Assembly (NCBI GenBank): GCA_947467625.1
Contig: CANIJN010000019.1
Coordinates: 1 to 36,619, forward strand
Length of the DNA stretch: 36,619 nt
Reading direction: 5' to 3'
Origin: Opitutia bacterium
Lineage (GTDB): Bacteria; Verrucomicrobiota; Verrucomicrobiia; Opitutales; Opitutaceae
Below the pieces are notes generated by a model that ran no database searches, had not been told where the DNA came from, and saw nothing but the letters and a program-made list of their open reading frames with translations. A program made the translations under genes and the position numbers. Of this stretch, positions 25,323 to 35,639 are shown in pieces (the stretch's first letter is position 1; each line of letters opens with the position of its first letter).

Positions 25323-26024
25323 TTACGGATCATCGTTTTTCCCGCCGATTTCTCCGGACCCAAACACCACTCGCCCCTCCGTAATTTCCTTTGCCAGCTC
25401 CGCGAGAAATGTCGCCCGTGTCACCTCCCGCGCGCCGAGCCGCTCCATGTGCGGCGTGAGCTGCTGGATATCCATCCACGTCTGCCCGCGCTCGGTCAGG
25501 TGGCGGGCCAGAAAACAAATCGCGAGCTTCGACGCGTTATCCACGTGGTGAAACATACTTTCGCCACCGAAAAATCCGCCCGCATCGACGCCGTAGAGCC
25601 CGCCGACAAGTTCGCCATCACGCCATACCTCAACACTGTGCGCCCAGCCAGCCCTGTGCAGAGCCGTGTAGGCCCCCACGACCTCCGGGCTGATCCACGT
25701 GCCGTCCTGCCCCGGCCGCGGTGCCGCCGCGCATGCCGCGATCACTGCGGGAAATGCCCGATCAATCGAGTAACTCCAACCGGGCTTCCGTGCTGTTTTC
25801 TCCAACGTTCGCCCGGTAGTAATCTCGCTAAATTTCAGCACAGCCCGCCGTCGCGGACAGCACCACGGCACAGGATCGCCCGGTCGGCCCGGCCACGGAA
25901 AAATCCCCCGCCGATACGCCGCGCGTAAATTTTCCACGGTCAGCGCTGCTGCGGACGTTTCAAAAATCACCTCCGACCCGCGATTCAACTGCACCGCATC
26001 CGGAAAACTCAGCGTCGGCTGCAT
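25323..26024 (-). CDS. aat: Leucyl/phenylalanyl-tRNA-protein transferase
   Basis: 233 aa from ATG 26024 (a GTG at 26030 is two codons upstream). It transfers Leu or Phe from tRNA to the N-terminal Arg/Lys of proteins, marking them for ClpS/ClpAP (N-degron pathway). Motifs: LRAAYRRGIFPW, VPWCCPRRRAVL, TWISPEVVGAYTALHRAGWAHSVEVW, LVGGLYGVDAGGFFGGESMFH and ASKLAICFLARHL, ending in WMDIQQLTPHMERLGAREV. All core family blocks are present. It follows gpsA by 28 bp on the same strand, an operon that is not functionally obvious. Confidence 0.95.
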   Translation of the reverse strand: MQPTLSFPDAVQLNRGSEVIFETSAAALTVENLRAAYRRGIFPWPGRPGDPVPWCCPRRRAVLKFSEITTGRTLEKTARKPGWSYSIDRAFPAVIAACAAAPRPGQDGTWISPEVVGAYTALHRAGWAHSVEVWRDGELVGGLYGVDAGGFFGGESMFHHVDNASKLAICFLARHLTERGQTWMDIQQLTPHMERLGAREVTRATFLAELAKEITEGRVVFGSGEIGGKNDDP

Positions 26025-26052
26025 GATCACCAGCGCGCCTCGTCGACCCGCC

Positions 26053-27051
26053 TCACTCGCGTTTCAATCCACGCGTCATCAACGCAGACAACGCGGCGGC
26101 GGGCTGCTTGCCCTCAAACAAAATGGCGTGCACCTCGCGCAAGATCGGCGCGTCGATACCCTTCCCCGCACACAATCCTGCAAACGATTCCGCCGACTTG
26201 TGTCCTTCGACGACGGTTTTCCGATGCGCGAGCAGCGACGCGACACTCGCACCTTCGCCGAGACGCAGACCGAACTCGCGATTACGACTCCACTCCCCGT
26301 GGCACGTCGCCACGAGATCGCCGAAACCACTCAAGCCGTAAAAGGTTTCGGCCCGCGCGCCAAGCGCCTCGCCGACTCGCACCATCTCGGCGAGCGCACG
26401 CGTGAGCAGCGCGGCCCGCGTGTTGTCCCCCAGTTTCAATCCGTCGCAGCACCCCGCCGCGATCGCGTAGATATTCTTCAGGCACCCGCCAAATTCAACA
26501 CCGGACAAATCGCTACTGGTGTAAACTCGCAGCGTCGGCCCGCTGATCGCCGCTTGCACCTCGGCTAAGCACGCCGTCGGCCCCGTCGACGCCAGCACCA
26601 TCGCCGCCGGCAATCCCCGCGCCACTTCGCCCGCGTTGGTCGGCCCGGTGAGCGCCCCCGCCACTCGTCCGAGCAACACCTCGGCGATCACTTGCGAGGG
26701 CCGCAGGTGCGTCTCAAGCTCGAGCCCCTTCGCCAGACTCACGGTCATCATTATCCGCGCATCGGCCGCCAGCGCCGTCCGAACCCGCCCACACGTTTCC
26801 CGCAACGCCTGGGTGGGACACGCGAGCAACACCACGTCTGCGCTCGCGAGCGCGGCCCGAAGATCTGCCGTGACCAGCACAGAGACCGGTAAAACAATAC
26901 GGGGAAGATAGTCCGTGTTTTCACGGGCCGCCGCCATCGCCGCCGCCTGCTCCAGCCGCCGCGGCACGAGTACGGTCGCGTGACCGGCGCGCGCGAGGTG
27001 CAGCGCGAAGGCCGTGCCCCAAGCCCCGGATCCGACGACGACGAATTTCAT
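26053..27051 (-). CDS. gpsA: NAD(P)-dependent glycerol-3-phosphate dehydrogenase
   Basis: 332 aa from ATG 27051. It reduces dihydroxyacetone phosphate to sn-glycerol-3-phosphate, the first step of phospholipid synthesis. N-terminal Rossmann motif VVVGSGAWGTAFALHLA; LPRRIV-like substrate loop (YLPRIVLP); SLAKGLE; LTGPTNAGEVARGLP (usually SGPs.A.E); the catalytic lysine block GCLKNIYAIAAG; then GDNTRAALLTRALAEM and YGLSGFGDLVATCHGEWSRNREFG. Upstream in-frame codons to 27216 consist of repeat DNA. A 236-bp repeat-containing spacer separates it from lysA. Confidence 0.96.
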   Translation of the reverse strand: MKFVVVGSGAWGTAFALHLARAGHATVLVPRRLEQAAAMAAARENTDYLPRIVLPVSVLVTADLRAALASADVVLLACPTQALRETCGRVRTALAADARIMMTVSLAKGLELETHLRPSQVIAEVLLGRVAGALTGPTNAGEVARGLPAAMVLASTGPTACLAEVQAAISGPTLRVYTSSDLSGVEFGGCLKNIYAIAAGCCDGLKLGDNTRAALLTRALAEMVRVGEALGARAETFYGLSGFGDLVATCHGEWSRNREFGLRLGEGASVASLLAHRKTVVEGHKSAESFAGLCAGKGIDAPILREVHAILFEGKQPAAALSALMTRGLKRE

Positions 27052-27060
27052 CTCCTCTGT

Positions 27061-27095
27061 TTGCCCACGGAATACGCGGAATACACGGAAAAAGA
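27061..27095 (-). repeat. Dispersed 'cacggaata' tandem element
   Basis: cacggaatacgcggaatac followed by acggaaaaagaaac: a nine-base unit (c-a/g-c-g-g-a-a-t-a) repeated nearly three times. It sits just upstream of gpsA. Similar low-complexity units are frequent in verrucomicrobial intergenic regions (general knowledge, not checked here). A further degenerate stretch, gatccgcgtccatccgcgg, lies at about 27260. Confidence 0.6.
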
Positions 27096-27132
27096 AACCG
27101 ACCACCCGAAGGGACGCTCTGTCTCTGTCGCA

Positions 27133-27158
27133 GTCCCGCCTCTCACGAGGCGGGCTAC
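27133..27158 (-). repeat. REP-like palindrome, copy 2
   Basis: Same 26-bp element as at 16675-16700, in inverted orientation: stem CCCGCCTC/GAGGCGGG (27135-27142 and 27147-27154) with loop TCAC. It is 22 bp from copy 3, forming an inverted pair in the gpsA-lysA spacer. Confidence 0.75.
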
Positions 27159-27179
27159 CCGACGAGCACGTTCGCCCTT

Positions 27180-27205
27180 GTAGCCCGCTTCGTGAGAAGC
27201 GGGAC
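27180..27205 (+). repeat. REP-like palindrome, copy 3
   Basis: Stem CCCGCTTC/GAAGCGGG (27184-27191 and 27196-27203), loop GTGA. It differs from the other copies by one compensating C:G to T:A exchange in the stem, showing that the base pairing itself is conserved. Confidence 0.75.
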
Positions 27206-27287
27206 GACCGCAGCAAGCGACCGATAACTCCGAGTCGCTCCCGGCCGAAGCTTCCGTGCGATCCGCGTCCATCCGCGGCGAACGAAC

Positions 27288-28592
27288 TTACTTTAGAAAC
27301 GCTGGGATTTTTTCGCCTGCGATCATCTGCTCGAAGGTCTCCCGCGCATTAATCAACTCAAACGAGCTGCCCTTGACGAACACCTCGGCCGCCATGCCGC
27401 GCGTATTGTAGCGGTTCGCCATCGAATAGCCATAGGCGCCAGCGCTCATGAACGCCAAGAGTTCGCCTTCGCCGACCTCTTGGATCTGGCGGTCCTTCGC
27501 AAAGCAGTCACCGCTCTCGCAAATCGGTCCGACGATGTCGGCGAGGAGAGCACGGCGCGAAGAGTCGCGCTGCAGGGGGACAATCTCGTGAAAACTGTCA
27601 TACATCGCCGGACGAACCAGATCGTTCATCGCCGCATCGACGATCAGAAAATTCTTGCCGGCACCCCGCTTGAGATGTTCGACGCGCGAAAGGAGCACGC
27701 CGGCATTGCCGACCATAAAACGCCCGTGTTCGAGGAGAATCTTGAGGCCCAGCGGTTGCAGCAAAGGCACGAGCGCCGCGCCATAGCTCTCGGGAGTGAG
27801 CGGGCGCTGCTCGGCGGGTTGAGCATCCCACCACGCTTTCTCACCGCTCGCGAGCGCGTCCTTGTAAACGATACCCATCCCGCCACCGATCGAGAAGTAG
27901 GTGATGCCATACTTCACCTTCAATTCGGCCACAAAGGACGAAACTTTTTCTACGGCTTCGACAAACGGACCCACCGAAGTGAGCTGCGAGCCAATGTGCA
28001 TCTGCACGCCCTTGATCGCGATGTGCGGATACTTCGAAGCCGCCTCATACGCCGCCGCCGCGTGCTTCAGAGGAATACCAAACTTGTTACCGCTCTTACC
28101 CGTCGTGATTTTCGCATGCGTGTGGGCGTCAACGTCGGGATTGATGCGGATCGCAATCGGGGCCTTCACGCCGAGCGTGCCGGCGACGTGATTAATGCGG
28201 GCCAACTCGGGCTCGCTCTCGACATGGAAGGCGAAAATGCCGTTTTCCAGCGCCAGCCTGATCTCCCCTTCCGTCTTGCCGACGCCCGCAAAGACACTCG
28301 TGTTCACATTCGACCCAGCTGCGAGCACCCGGCGGATTTCGCCACCGCTCACCAGGTCGAAGCCCGCGCCGAGATTCGCAAAGTGGCGCAGCACGGCGAT
28401 GTTTGAGTTAGCCTTCATCGCGAAGCATAGCTGCACATCGAGTCCGGCGAGCCCGCGGGCAAGGCGCGTGTAATTTTCCGCCATCGTCGCCGCGCTGTAG
28501 ACGTAGGTGGGCGTGCCGTAAAGTTTGGCGACGGCGGCGAGATCGACGGACTCACAGTGCAGATTATGGCCGGAGTATTGGAAGTGGTGCAT
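27288..28592 (-). CDS. lysA: Diaminopimelate decarboxylase
   Basis: 434 aa from ATG 28592. PLP-dependent fold type III enzyme making L-lysine from meso-diaminopimelate, the last step of lysine synthesis. Motifs: CFAMKANSNIAVLR (PLP lysine about residue 60), GAGFDLVSGGEIRRVL, HTHAKITTGKSGNKFGI, VQMHIGSQL, YFSIGGGMGI, LLEHGRFMVGNAG, DAAMNDLVRPAMYDSFH and CESGDCFAKDR (catalytic Cys from the partner subunit). The EHGR block is EPGR in most members. Upstream in-frame codons to 28967 are antisense to a small plus-strand ORF and not conserved. Confidence 0.95.
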   Translation of the reverse strand: MHHFQYSGHNLHCESVDLAAVAKLYGTPTYVYSAATMAENYTRLARGLAGLDVQLCFAMKANSNIAVLRHFANLGAGFDLVSGGEIRRVLAAGSNVNTSVFAGVGKTEGEIRLALENGIFAFHVESEPELARINHVAGTLGVKAPIAIRINPDVDAHTHAKITTGKSGNKFGIPLKHAAAAYEAASKYPHIAIKGVQMHIGSQLTSVGPFVEAVEKVSSFVAELKVKYGITYFSIGGGMGIVYKDALASGEKAWWDAQPAEQRPLTPESYGAALVPLLQPLGLKILLEHGRFMVGNAGVLLSRVEHLKRGAGKNFLIVDAAMNDLVRPAMYDSFHEIVPLQRDSSRRALLADIVGPICESGDCFAKDRQIQEVGEGELLAFMSAGAYGYSMANRYNTRGMAAEVFVKGSSFELINARETFEQMIAGEKIPAFLK

Positions 28593-28685
28593 GGTCGTGG
28601 ATGGGTTTGAGAAAAAAGGCGTGAAAAATAGAAACGTAGCGAGTTTCCCCTTGATAAAACGACACCAAATTTTCGAGATGCCAAC

Positions 28686-28940
28686 GTGCTTCGCGCGCTG
28701 CTCAATTTCTTTCGTCGTCCGCCCCCCCGGATTCACTTGCGCAATGATCGGCCCGGCCGTTTTCGGGATCCTCGGTTCGCCAGCTTTATCGGTCAGAACA
28801 ACCGGACCAAGCTCGACACAGACCTGAACGACACCGTCCTCCGCGGGCGCAAGTTGATGAAAAACCTCTTCCGCCTGGCCCTCTTCGGTGGCAGCGCTTG
28901 GGTCGTCGTCGAAAGCGCCAAAGCACTGGCCGTGTTTTGA
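28686..28940 (+). CDS. Small protein of unknown function with a C-terminal hydrophobic segment
   Basis: 84 codons from GTG 28686 to TGA 28940, divergent from lysA with 93 bp between. The product has a basic N-terminus (LRALLNFFRRPPPRIHLRNDRP), then GRFRDPRFASFIGQNNRTKLD, and a C-terminal hydrophobic stretch (NLFRLALFGGSAWVVVESAKALAVF) that could be a single membrane helix. Third-codon positions are strongly G/C as in neighbouring genes, which favours real coding. No family is recognised, and the start codon is uncertain. Confidence 0.55.
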   Translation: MLRALLNFFRRPPPRIHLRNDRPGRFRDPRFASFIGQNNRTKLDTDLNDTVLRGRKLMKNLFRLALFGGSAWVVVESAKALAVF

Positions 28941-29014
28941 GAAAAAAGCCGCTCCCGCGCGAGGCACCGCACGTTAAGAAAAAGGCAGGACCTCCTAGCC
29001 TCTGGAATAGAAAC

Positions 29015-29032
29015 GGTCAGCGAGAGCTGACC
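29015..29032 (-). terminator. Hairpin, possible sdh operon terminator
   Basis: ggtcagc (29015-29021) and gctgacc (29026-29032) form a perfect 7-bp stem with a 4-nt loop. On the minus strand it is followed by gtttctattcc. It lies about 140 bp past the sdhB stop. The T-tract is interrupted, so this is tentative. The rest of 28941-29172 holds no supported gene. Confidence 0.4.
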
Positions 29033-29172
29033 CGTAGCTAGGACGTCGAAGCTCGTTTTACAGATGAAAACGTGGAACCCACGATGGATTTAGCGCTGGC
29101 ACTCGGCACCACGCCGGATGTTTCAGTCGCAGGACTGCGCGACGGCCCGACACTCCACGGCGTCGTTATGTC

Positions 29173-29982
29173 CTAAGCGCCACCCGCGGAGCTTGCAGCT
29201 TCGGGGTTGAATGCACTCCGCAAGGTCGCGCCGAGATAATCGCGATTCATGCGCGCGATGAAGTCGTGACTGATCGTCTTCGGGCACGCCGCACTGCACT
29301 CATATTGATTCGTGCAGTTGCCAAAGCCTTCCTCGTCCATCGTGTGCACCATCGCGAGCACCCGACGATCCCGCTCGGCTTGCCCTTGTGGCAACAATCC
29401 GAGGTGACCCACTTTTGCGGATACAAAGAGCATCGCACTCGCGTTCTTGCACGCCGCGACGCACGCGCCGCAACCGATGCACTGCGCGGCGTCCATCGCC
29501 AAATCGGAATCGCCCTTCGGCACCGGTGCCGCATTCGCTTCGGGCGCCGAGCCGGCACGCGCGGTGATGAAGCCACCCGCCTGCATGATTTTGTCGAACG
29601 ACGTGCGGTCGACCACGAGGTCTTTGATCAACGGAAACGCGGCCGCGCGGAAGGGCTCGACGACGATGATGTCACCATCGCGGAAACTGCGCATGTAGGT
29701 CTGGCAGGTGGCGATGCCTTTGCCGGGACCGTGGGGCTTGCCGTTGATCGTGAGCGAGCAGGTACCGCAGATGCCTTCACGACAATCGTGCGCAAACGCG
29801 ATCGGCGCTTCGCCCGTCAAGGTCAGCTCGTCGTTCACAACGTCGAGCATCTCCAGGAAGGACATATTCGAATTCAGATCTTTCGCTGGGTAGTCCTTGA
29901 ATTGACCGAGAGCCTTGGGACCAGCTTGGCGCCAAACACGGAGAGTGACGCTGATCGTGGAGGAAGTAGTTGCTGCGACCAT
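29173..29982 (-). CDS. sdhB: Succinate dehydrogenase/fumarate reductase iron-sulfur subunit
   Basis: 269 aa from ATG 29982. Electron-transfer subunit of complex II, passing electrons between the FAD subunit and the membrane cytochrome. The [2Fe-2S] cluster cysteines are at about 67, 72, 75 and 93 (CREGICGTC...C). The C-terminal ferredoxin-like domain carries [12 protein letters not shown] (168-178) and [12 protein letters not shown] (223-233) for the [4Fe-4S] and [3Fe-4S] clusters. Last gene of sdhC-sdhA-sdhB, 20 bp after sdhA. The sequence alone does not decide the physiological direction of the reaction. Confidence 0.96.
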   Translation of the reverse strand: MVAATTSSTISVTLRVWRQAGPKALGQFKDYPAKDLNSNMSFLEMLDVVNDELTLTGEAPIAFAHDCREGICGTCSLTINGKPHGPGKGIATCQTYMRSFRDGDIIVVEPFRAAAFPLIKDLVVDRTSFDKIMQAGGFITARAGSAPEANAAPVPKGDSDLAMDAAQCIGCGACVAACKNASAMLFVSAKVGHLGLLPQGQAERDRRVLAMVHTMDEEGFGNCTNQYECSAACPKTISHDFIARMNRDYLGATLRSAFNPEAASSAGGA

Positions 29983-30002
29983 GGAGAGTAAGGGTTGGCG
30001 GC

Positions 30003-31922
<1,920 letters not shown>

Positions 31923-31935
31923 GGCAGAAGAGGGA

Positions 31936-32712
31936 TTAGCGTTGGACCGCGGGAGCGACCTTGACGGAGTGCGGCTGGAGTTTGCCGGCGAGCACGGCGC
32001 CGGGGATGGCGAGGTTGCCGAGGAAGTAGACCCAGCAGAGCGCGAGCGCCACCTTGTGCAGGAGCGCGGACCATTTGGCGTTCCGCAGGCCGAGCGTCTG
32101 GAAGAGGCTGTCGAAGCCGTGCAGGAGGTGGATGCTCAGCAAACCGACGGCGATGATGTAGAACAGGGCGACGGCTTTGTTCTGAAATCCTAGGACCACC
32201 ATGTTGTAGACATTGGCGACATCTGCGCCGGCCTTCACGACCGTGAATCCCGCTACGCGGTAATCGTTGGCCATCGCGTAGTGATTCAACGGCGGCGTCT
32301 CTTTGAAGGTCTCGGTCTGCACGACACCCCAAGTGAAGTGGGCCAAATGATAGATCACAAACGCGAGGACGACAACGCCCGTCCAGCGCATCGCGCGGGA
32401 GGCGAACGTCGCCCGGATCGTGTGCTTGAAGCCATACTCGGTGCCGCGGGCCTGCTTGTTTTCAAGCGTCAGCACGGTTGCCGTCCAAATGTGCAGCACC
32501 ACGGCGACAATGAGACCGATGCGCGCGACCCACAGGAGCGGACCGAGCTGATGGAGAAACTGAGCGTAGCCGTTGAGGTGATCAGGGTCCTGGAAAATCT
32601 GGAGGTTACCCACCAGATGACCGACCACGAAGCCGATCAGAATCACCCCAGTGAGGGCCATGATTATTTTCCGGCCGATAGAGGAGCCGAAGAGGGAGCC
32701 AACGAGGTTCAT
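31936..32712 (-). CDS. sdhC: Succinate dehydrogenase cytochrome b subunit (b558 family)
   Basis: 258 aa from ATG 32712. Membrane anchor that binds two b hemes and reacts with quinone. Five hydrophobic helices are visible ([102 protein letters not shown]). Histidines at about 32, 74, 122 and 195 are likely heme ligands. The start at 32712 fits the family; codons upstream to 32850 do not. First gene of the sdhCAB operon; 156 bp separate it from the PaaK-like gene. Confidence 0.94.
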   Translation of the reverse strand: MNLVGSLFGSSIGRKIIMALTGVILIGFVVGHLVGNLQIFQDPDHLNGYAQFLHQLGPLLWVARIGLIVAVVLHIWTATVLTLENKQARGTEYGFKHTIRATFASRAMRWTGVVVLAFVIYHLAHFTWGVVQTETFKETPPLNHYAMANDYRVAGFTVVKAGADVANVYNMVVLGFQNKAVALFYIIAVGLLSIHLLHGFDSLFQTLGLRNAKWSALLHKVALALCWVYFLGNLAIPGAVLAGKLQPHSVKVAPAVQR

Positions 32713-32868
32713 CGCAAAGAATTGCAGGGGGAGTGGAAACGCAAGAATCCGAAAAGCTGATGACCAATCCGCTCGAAGTAAAGGAGCCCGTGTTCCCAGG
32801 CACGCAAAATTAGCGAGCCTAAACCTTTTAAGAAGGCATCCCACGATCAACCGACCCGCCCCGTCCCG

Positions 32869-34128
32869 TTACCGCGCCAAGGGCTTCAACAAAGAAAACT
32901 TACCACTCGCCGCCGGTGCGATAAACTTGCGACGGAAGGCGTTTACGCGGGCCCCGCCGCCGAGCAGCTGCGCAAGTGCAGTTTCGACTTCACGGTGCGC
33001 GGCCGTCTCATCGGCCACATAGTGAAAGTCCCAGCGCGTCTCTCCGGTCTGCACGAGCGAGTAGTGCCAGCACGCGAAGTCCAGTGGCAGCGCCGCGTCG
33101 ACCTCAGTCGGCGAGACCAACGATCCGTCGCCGCGGAAAAACAGGTTACCCTCACGGCCCAACAGGCGAAATCCGCCGGCGAATTTCTGCACAATGTCGC
33201 CGGTGTGATAACGCAACAGCGGCATGGCCTCGCGGTCACGCGTGGTGACGTAGATCTGAAACACGTCCGGCAGACTGGCACGCCACGGCACGAGTTCGAT
33301 AAAGGCGTTCGTGTCGACGGCCTGCGAGTTTTCCTTGAAGGCCTCGCCGACAAACAAGTAACCCGCCTCCGTCGAACCGTAGAGATCGACCTGCGCCGCC
33401 GGAAAAGTCTCCGCTATGCGCCGGCCGTGCTGGGTGCTCGCCTTCCCATAGGTCAGAATCACCGCACGCACGCTTGGCACGGTGACACCACGCTTCTTGG
33501 CCGCGCGCGCCAGGAGCGAAAGATACACCGGCTCGCCTTCGATGACTTCAGGTTTCGTCGCCTGCAACTCGCGCACAATCCGGTCCCACTCTCCCTCCGG
33601 AAAGGCAAACGGATCACTCGAAAGATTGAGGTAAACCACCCCGTCAAAATACCGGTGCGGAAACGGATGATCCTCGAAAGGGCAGAGATTGCTCGAGCAG
33701 CCCACCGGAGCGAGGACGCACTTGCGATACGGCCGACCGGCAAATTCGCTCAGGATCGGCGACGCGCGATAGGCCCGCTCGGTCTGCGCATTCCACCAGC
33801 CCGCTTCCATAATAACCGTCATCGGCGATTGCGTGGTGCCGCCGGTGCTTTCGTATTCAAATTTCTTCTCCGTCAACCCGCGTTCGATCTGTTCGTAGTC
33901 AGCGAAAAACGCTTGGTGTCCGCGCTCCACGATTTCTTTTTTCGACAGAGCCGGAATCTCACGAAAACACGACCATTTCAAGCGCTCGGAGTGCAGAGGG
34001 AAACGCTGCACGTAAACGGGACTGCGTTCGTAAATTTTCCGCACTTCCCGCTCCAGCCGCTCAGGCAAATAACCCGCCGGTGCGGAGCCCAGCGTGTCGG
34101 GAGCGTTGGCGAAAAGGGGAGCAGACAT
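32869..34128 (-). CDS. Adenylate-forming enzyme, PaaK/LuxE-like
   Basis: 419 aa from ATG 34128. It resembles phenylacetate-CoA ligase/LuxE-type acyl-activating enzymes: ERSPVYVQRFPLHSERL near the start, EIPALSKKEIVERG, the phosphate-binding loop FEYESTGGTTQSPMTV, VILTYGKAST, adenine-pocket LYGSTEAGYLF and a hinge region LLRYHTGDIVQKF, then GREGNLFFRGDGSLVSPTEVD. The substrate acid is not determinable. LuxE-like members activate fatty acids; PaaK members activate aryl acids. It follows the NUDIX gene by 47 bp. Confidence 0.82.
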   Translation of the reverse strand: MSAPLFANAPDTLGSAPAGYLPERLEREVRKIYERSPVYVQRFPLHSERLKWSCFREIPALSKKEIVERGHQAFFADYEQIERGLTEKKFEYESTGGTTQSPMTVIMEAGWWNAQTERAYRASPILSEFAGRPYRKCVLAPVGCSSNLCPFEDHPFPHRYFDGVVYLNLSSDPFAFPEGEWDRIVRELQATKPEVIEGEPVYLSLLARAAKKRGVTVPSVRAVILTYGKASTQHGRRIAETFPAAQVDLYGSTEAGYLFVGEAFKENSQAVDTNAFIELVPWRASLPDVFQIYVTTRDREAMPLLRYHTGDIVQKFAGGFRLLGREGNLFFRGDGSLVSPTEVDAALPLDFACWHYSLVQTGETRWDFHYVADETAAHREVETALAQLLGGGARVNAFRRKFIAPAASGKFSLLKPLAR

Positions 34129-34175
34129 CAGGTTGATCGAAAGAGGAGCTGAAGTAATCGGGCGATATCCGCAAG

Positions 34176-34769
34176 TCAAACGGCCGCCTCGGAAGCGTGC
34201 TTTCGTGCGCGCCAATGCGGTTCCAATAAAAAAAGCGCGTTGAGCACGAGTGCGTGGGTGAGACCGCCAACCCGCGCGTGCGCGAACACCGCGTCCACGG
34301 GCATCGTCACGACTGCGATTTCTTCGTCGGCATCCCAGGCCAGCGAGGCGGATTGCACCGCATCCTCGACCAGCACAAAGTGGCAGCGGTTCGACTGAAT
34401 CGCCGGATTCGGATGCACGCTCCCAAGCAGACGCGCCCGCTCACCCGTGAAGCCCGTTTCTTCGCGCAATTCGCGCAATCCGGCCTCGATCGGATCCTCG
34501 CCCACCTCCATCATACCGCCCGGAATCTCCAAGGAAAATCCATCGATCCCGAAGCGGAACTGCCGCACCAACACGAGCCGACCGTCGGGCGTAATGGCGA
34601 GGACATTACACCAATCCGACGGCGCCACGACGACAAAGTCCTTCTCGGTTCCACGCACCGGATGCCGGTAACGCACACTGAGTAAATCGAGCACGCGCGT
34701 CTGCGCCACCGTCGTTGAACCGAGTTTTTCCCAGCGCGACGGGCTAGTGGAAGCGGCAGCAATAGACAT
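34176..34769 (-). CDS. NUDIX hydrolase (ADP-sugar pyrophosphatase-like)
   Basis: 197 aa from ATG 34769. A perfect Nudix box GX5EX7REUXEEXGU lies at residues 85-107 (within GGMMEVGEDPIEAGLRELRE, then ETGF). The preceding NVLAITPDGRLVLVRQFRFG and FSLEIPGG resemble ADP-ribose/ADP-sugar pyrophosphatases, which cleave a nucleoside diphosphate linked to a sugar. A proline about 14 residues past the box (SVHPNPAIQSNRCH) fits that subgroup. A strong terminator lies only about 15 bp upstream of the start codon, so expression must come from read-through or from a promoter within the terminator region. Confidence 0.9.
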   Translation of the reverse strand: MSIAAASTSPSRWEKLGSTTVAQTRVLDLLSVRYRHPVRGTEKDFVVVAPSDWCNVLAITPDGRLVLVRQFRFGIDGFSLEIPGGMMEVGEDPIEAGLRELREETGFTGERARLLGSVHPNPAIQSNRCHFVLVEDAVQSASLAWDADEEIAVVTMPVDAVFAHARVGGLTHALVLNALFLLEPHWRARKHASEAAV

Positions 34770-34784
34770 GGGGTGAAAGCCGAG

Positions 34785-34822
34785 AAATAAAAATGCCTCC
34801 CAGCCGCGGGGCGAGGAGGCAT
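34785..34822 (-). terminator. Rho-independent terminator after the LysM gene
   Basis: On the minus strand the perfect 8-bp stem ATGCCTCC/GGAGGCAT (34822-34815 and 34800-34793) with a GC-rich 14-nt inner loop is followed by TTTTATTTCT. It lies 28 bp past the LysM-protein stop. This is the clearest intrinsic terminator in the window. Confidence 0.88.
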
Positions 34823-34849
34823 CAGGACATCGCGCGGCCGGCGCGAAAA

Positions 34850-35374
34850 TTATTTCTTGGGAAGCTTAACCTTCTGGCCAACCTTCAATTTGGTCCAATC
34901 AACGCCAGGGTTGACGGCCTGAAGATCGGCGAGCGAGACCCCACTCGCTTTCGCGATTTTGGCGCCACCATCACCAGCCTTGACGACGTATTCTCCGGGA
35001 CCCGCAACCGCAGGACCACTCTTGCCACCTTTTTTGTCGGCAGCCACGGGGGCGGGCTTCTTGGCCGCTTCCTCGAGTTTGGTGATCGAGCCGCGGAGAT
35101 TTCCGAGCTCACCACCGACCTGATTGAAAGCGTCCTGCGTCGAACGGGTAAGCCCCGCGACTTCCTTGGCGGTTTTTTCGGAAACTGCCGCAGCGGTTTC
35201 AGCCTGACCTTTGACGGTATCCACCAAATCCACTTTTGCTTGGTGTTCAGCGAGGGTCTTGTTGACCTTCGAAATTTGGATCAAGGCGATGCCGCCGAGC
35301 AGCAAGCCGATAACGCCGACGACGATGCCGCCTACCGGAAGCATGCTGTTATTTTCGCGAGAAATGGTGTCCAT
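34850..35374 (-). CDS. Membrane-anchored LysM-domain protein
   Basis: 174 aa from ATG 35374. A single transmembrane helix at about residues 13-34 (PVGGIVVGVIGLLLGGIALIQI) is followed by a coiled coil (about 35-105), a Lys/Ala/Pro linker and a C-terminal LysM domain (about 127-173; GEYVVKAGDGGAKIAKASGV, LADLQAVNPGVDW, LKVGQKVKLP). This places a peptidoglycan-binding LysM in the periplasm, tethered to the inner membrane. The function is probably cell-envelope organisation; no enzymatic domain is present. It ends at a strong terminator. Confidence 0.88.
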   Translation of the reverse strand: MDTISRENNSMLPVGGIVVGVIGLLLGGIALIQISKVNKTLAEHQAKVDLVDTVKGQAETAAAVSEKTAKEVAGLTRSTQDAFNQVGGELGNLRGSITKLEEAAKKPAPVAADKKGGKSGPAVAGPGEYVVKAGDGGAKIAKASGVSLADLQAVNPGVDWTKLKVGQKVKLPKK

Positions 35375-35600
35375 GGTTGAAATGTGAAAACGCAGAAGAA
35401 GGATTATCGCAGAACGAGGCAAGCAGAGATTATTTACCCTCTCCCCCGGAAACGAATCCGTAAGATCCGCCCGTTTTGAGCCCGCGCTTTAACCAGCCCC
35501 CCTGGACGGAAACCAGCCCCACCCCGCTAGAAGATTTATTGCCAACGCGTCCCGTGTCCGACCCCTTTGGAAAATTTAGAACAATAAGCCAAAGTCGCCA

Positions 35601-35629
35601 TTGACACGCCACCCCTTCCCCCGTCCTCT
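35601..35629 (+). promoter_or_regulatory. Candidate tRNA-Pro promoter
   Basis: A perfect -35 box TTGACA (35601-35606), 17 bp, then tcctct (35624-35629) in the -10 position, ending 10 bp before the mature tRNA start. The -10 is a poor match, so only the -35 is convincing. Confidence 0.4.
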
Positions 35630-35639
35630 CTGGTCTTCT

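Noticed and set aside
25290-25325. tRNA-like ggttcaaatcc
   Set aside because: Flanking bases do not form a T-stem, and no acceptor or anticodon arm is present upstream.
29050-29176. Short plus-strand frame ending DLALALGTTPDVSVAGLRDG before sdhB's stop
   Set aside because: Only about 44 codons after a stop, no good start codon, and no recognisable family.
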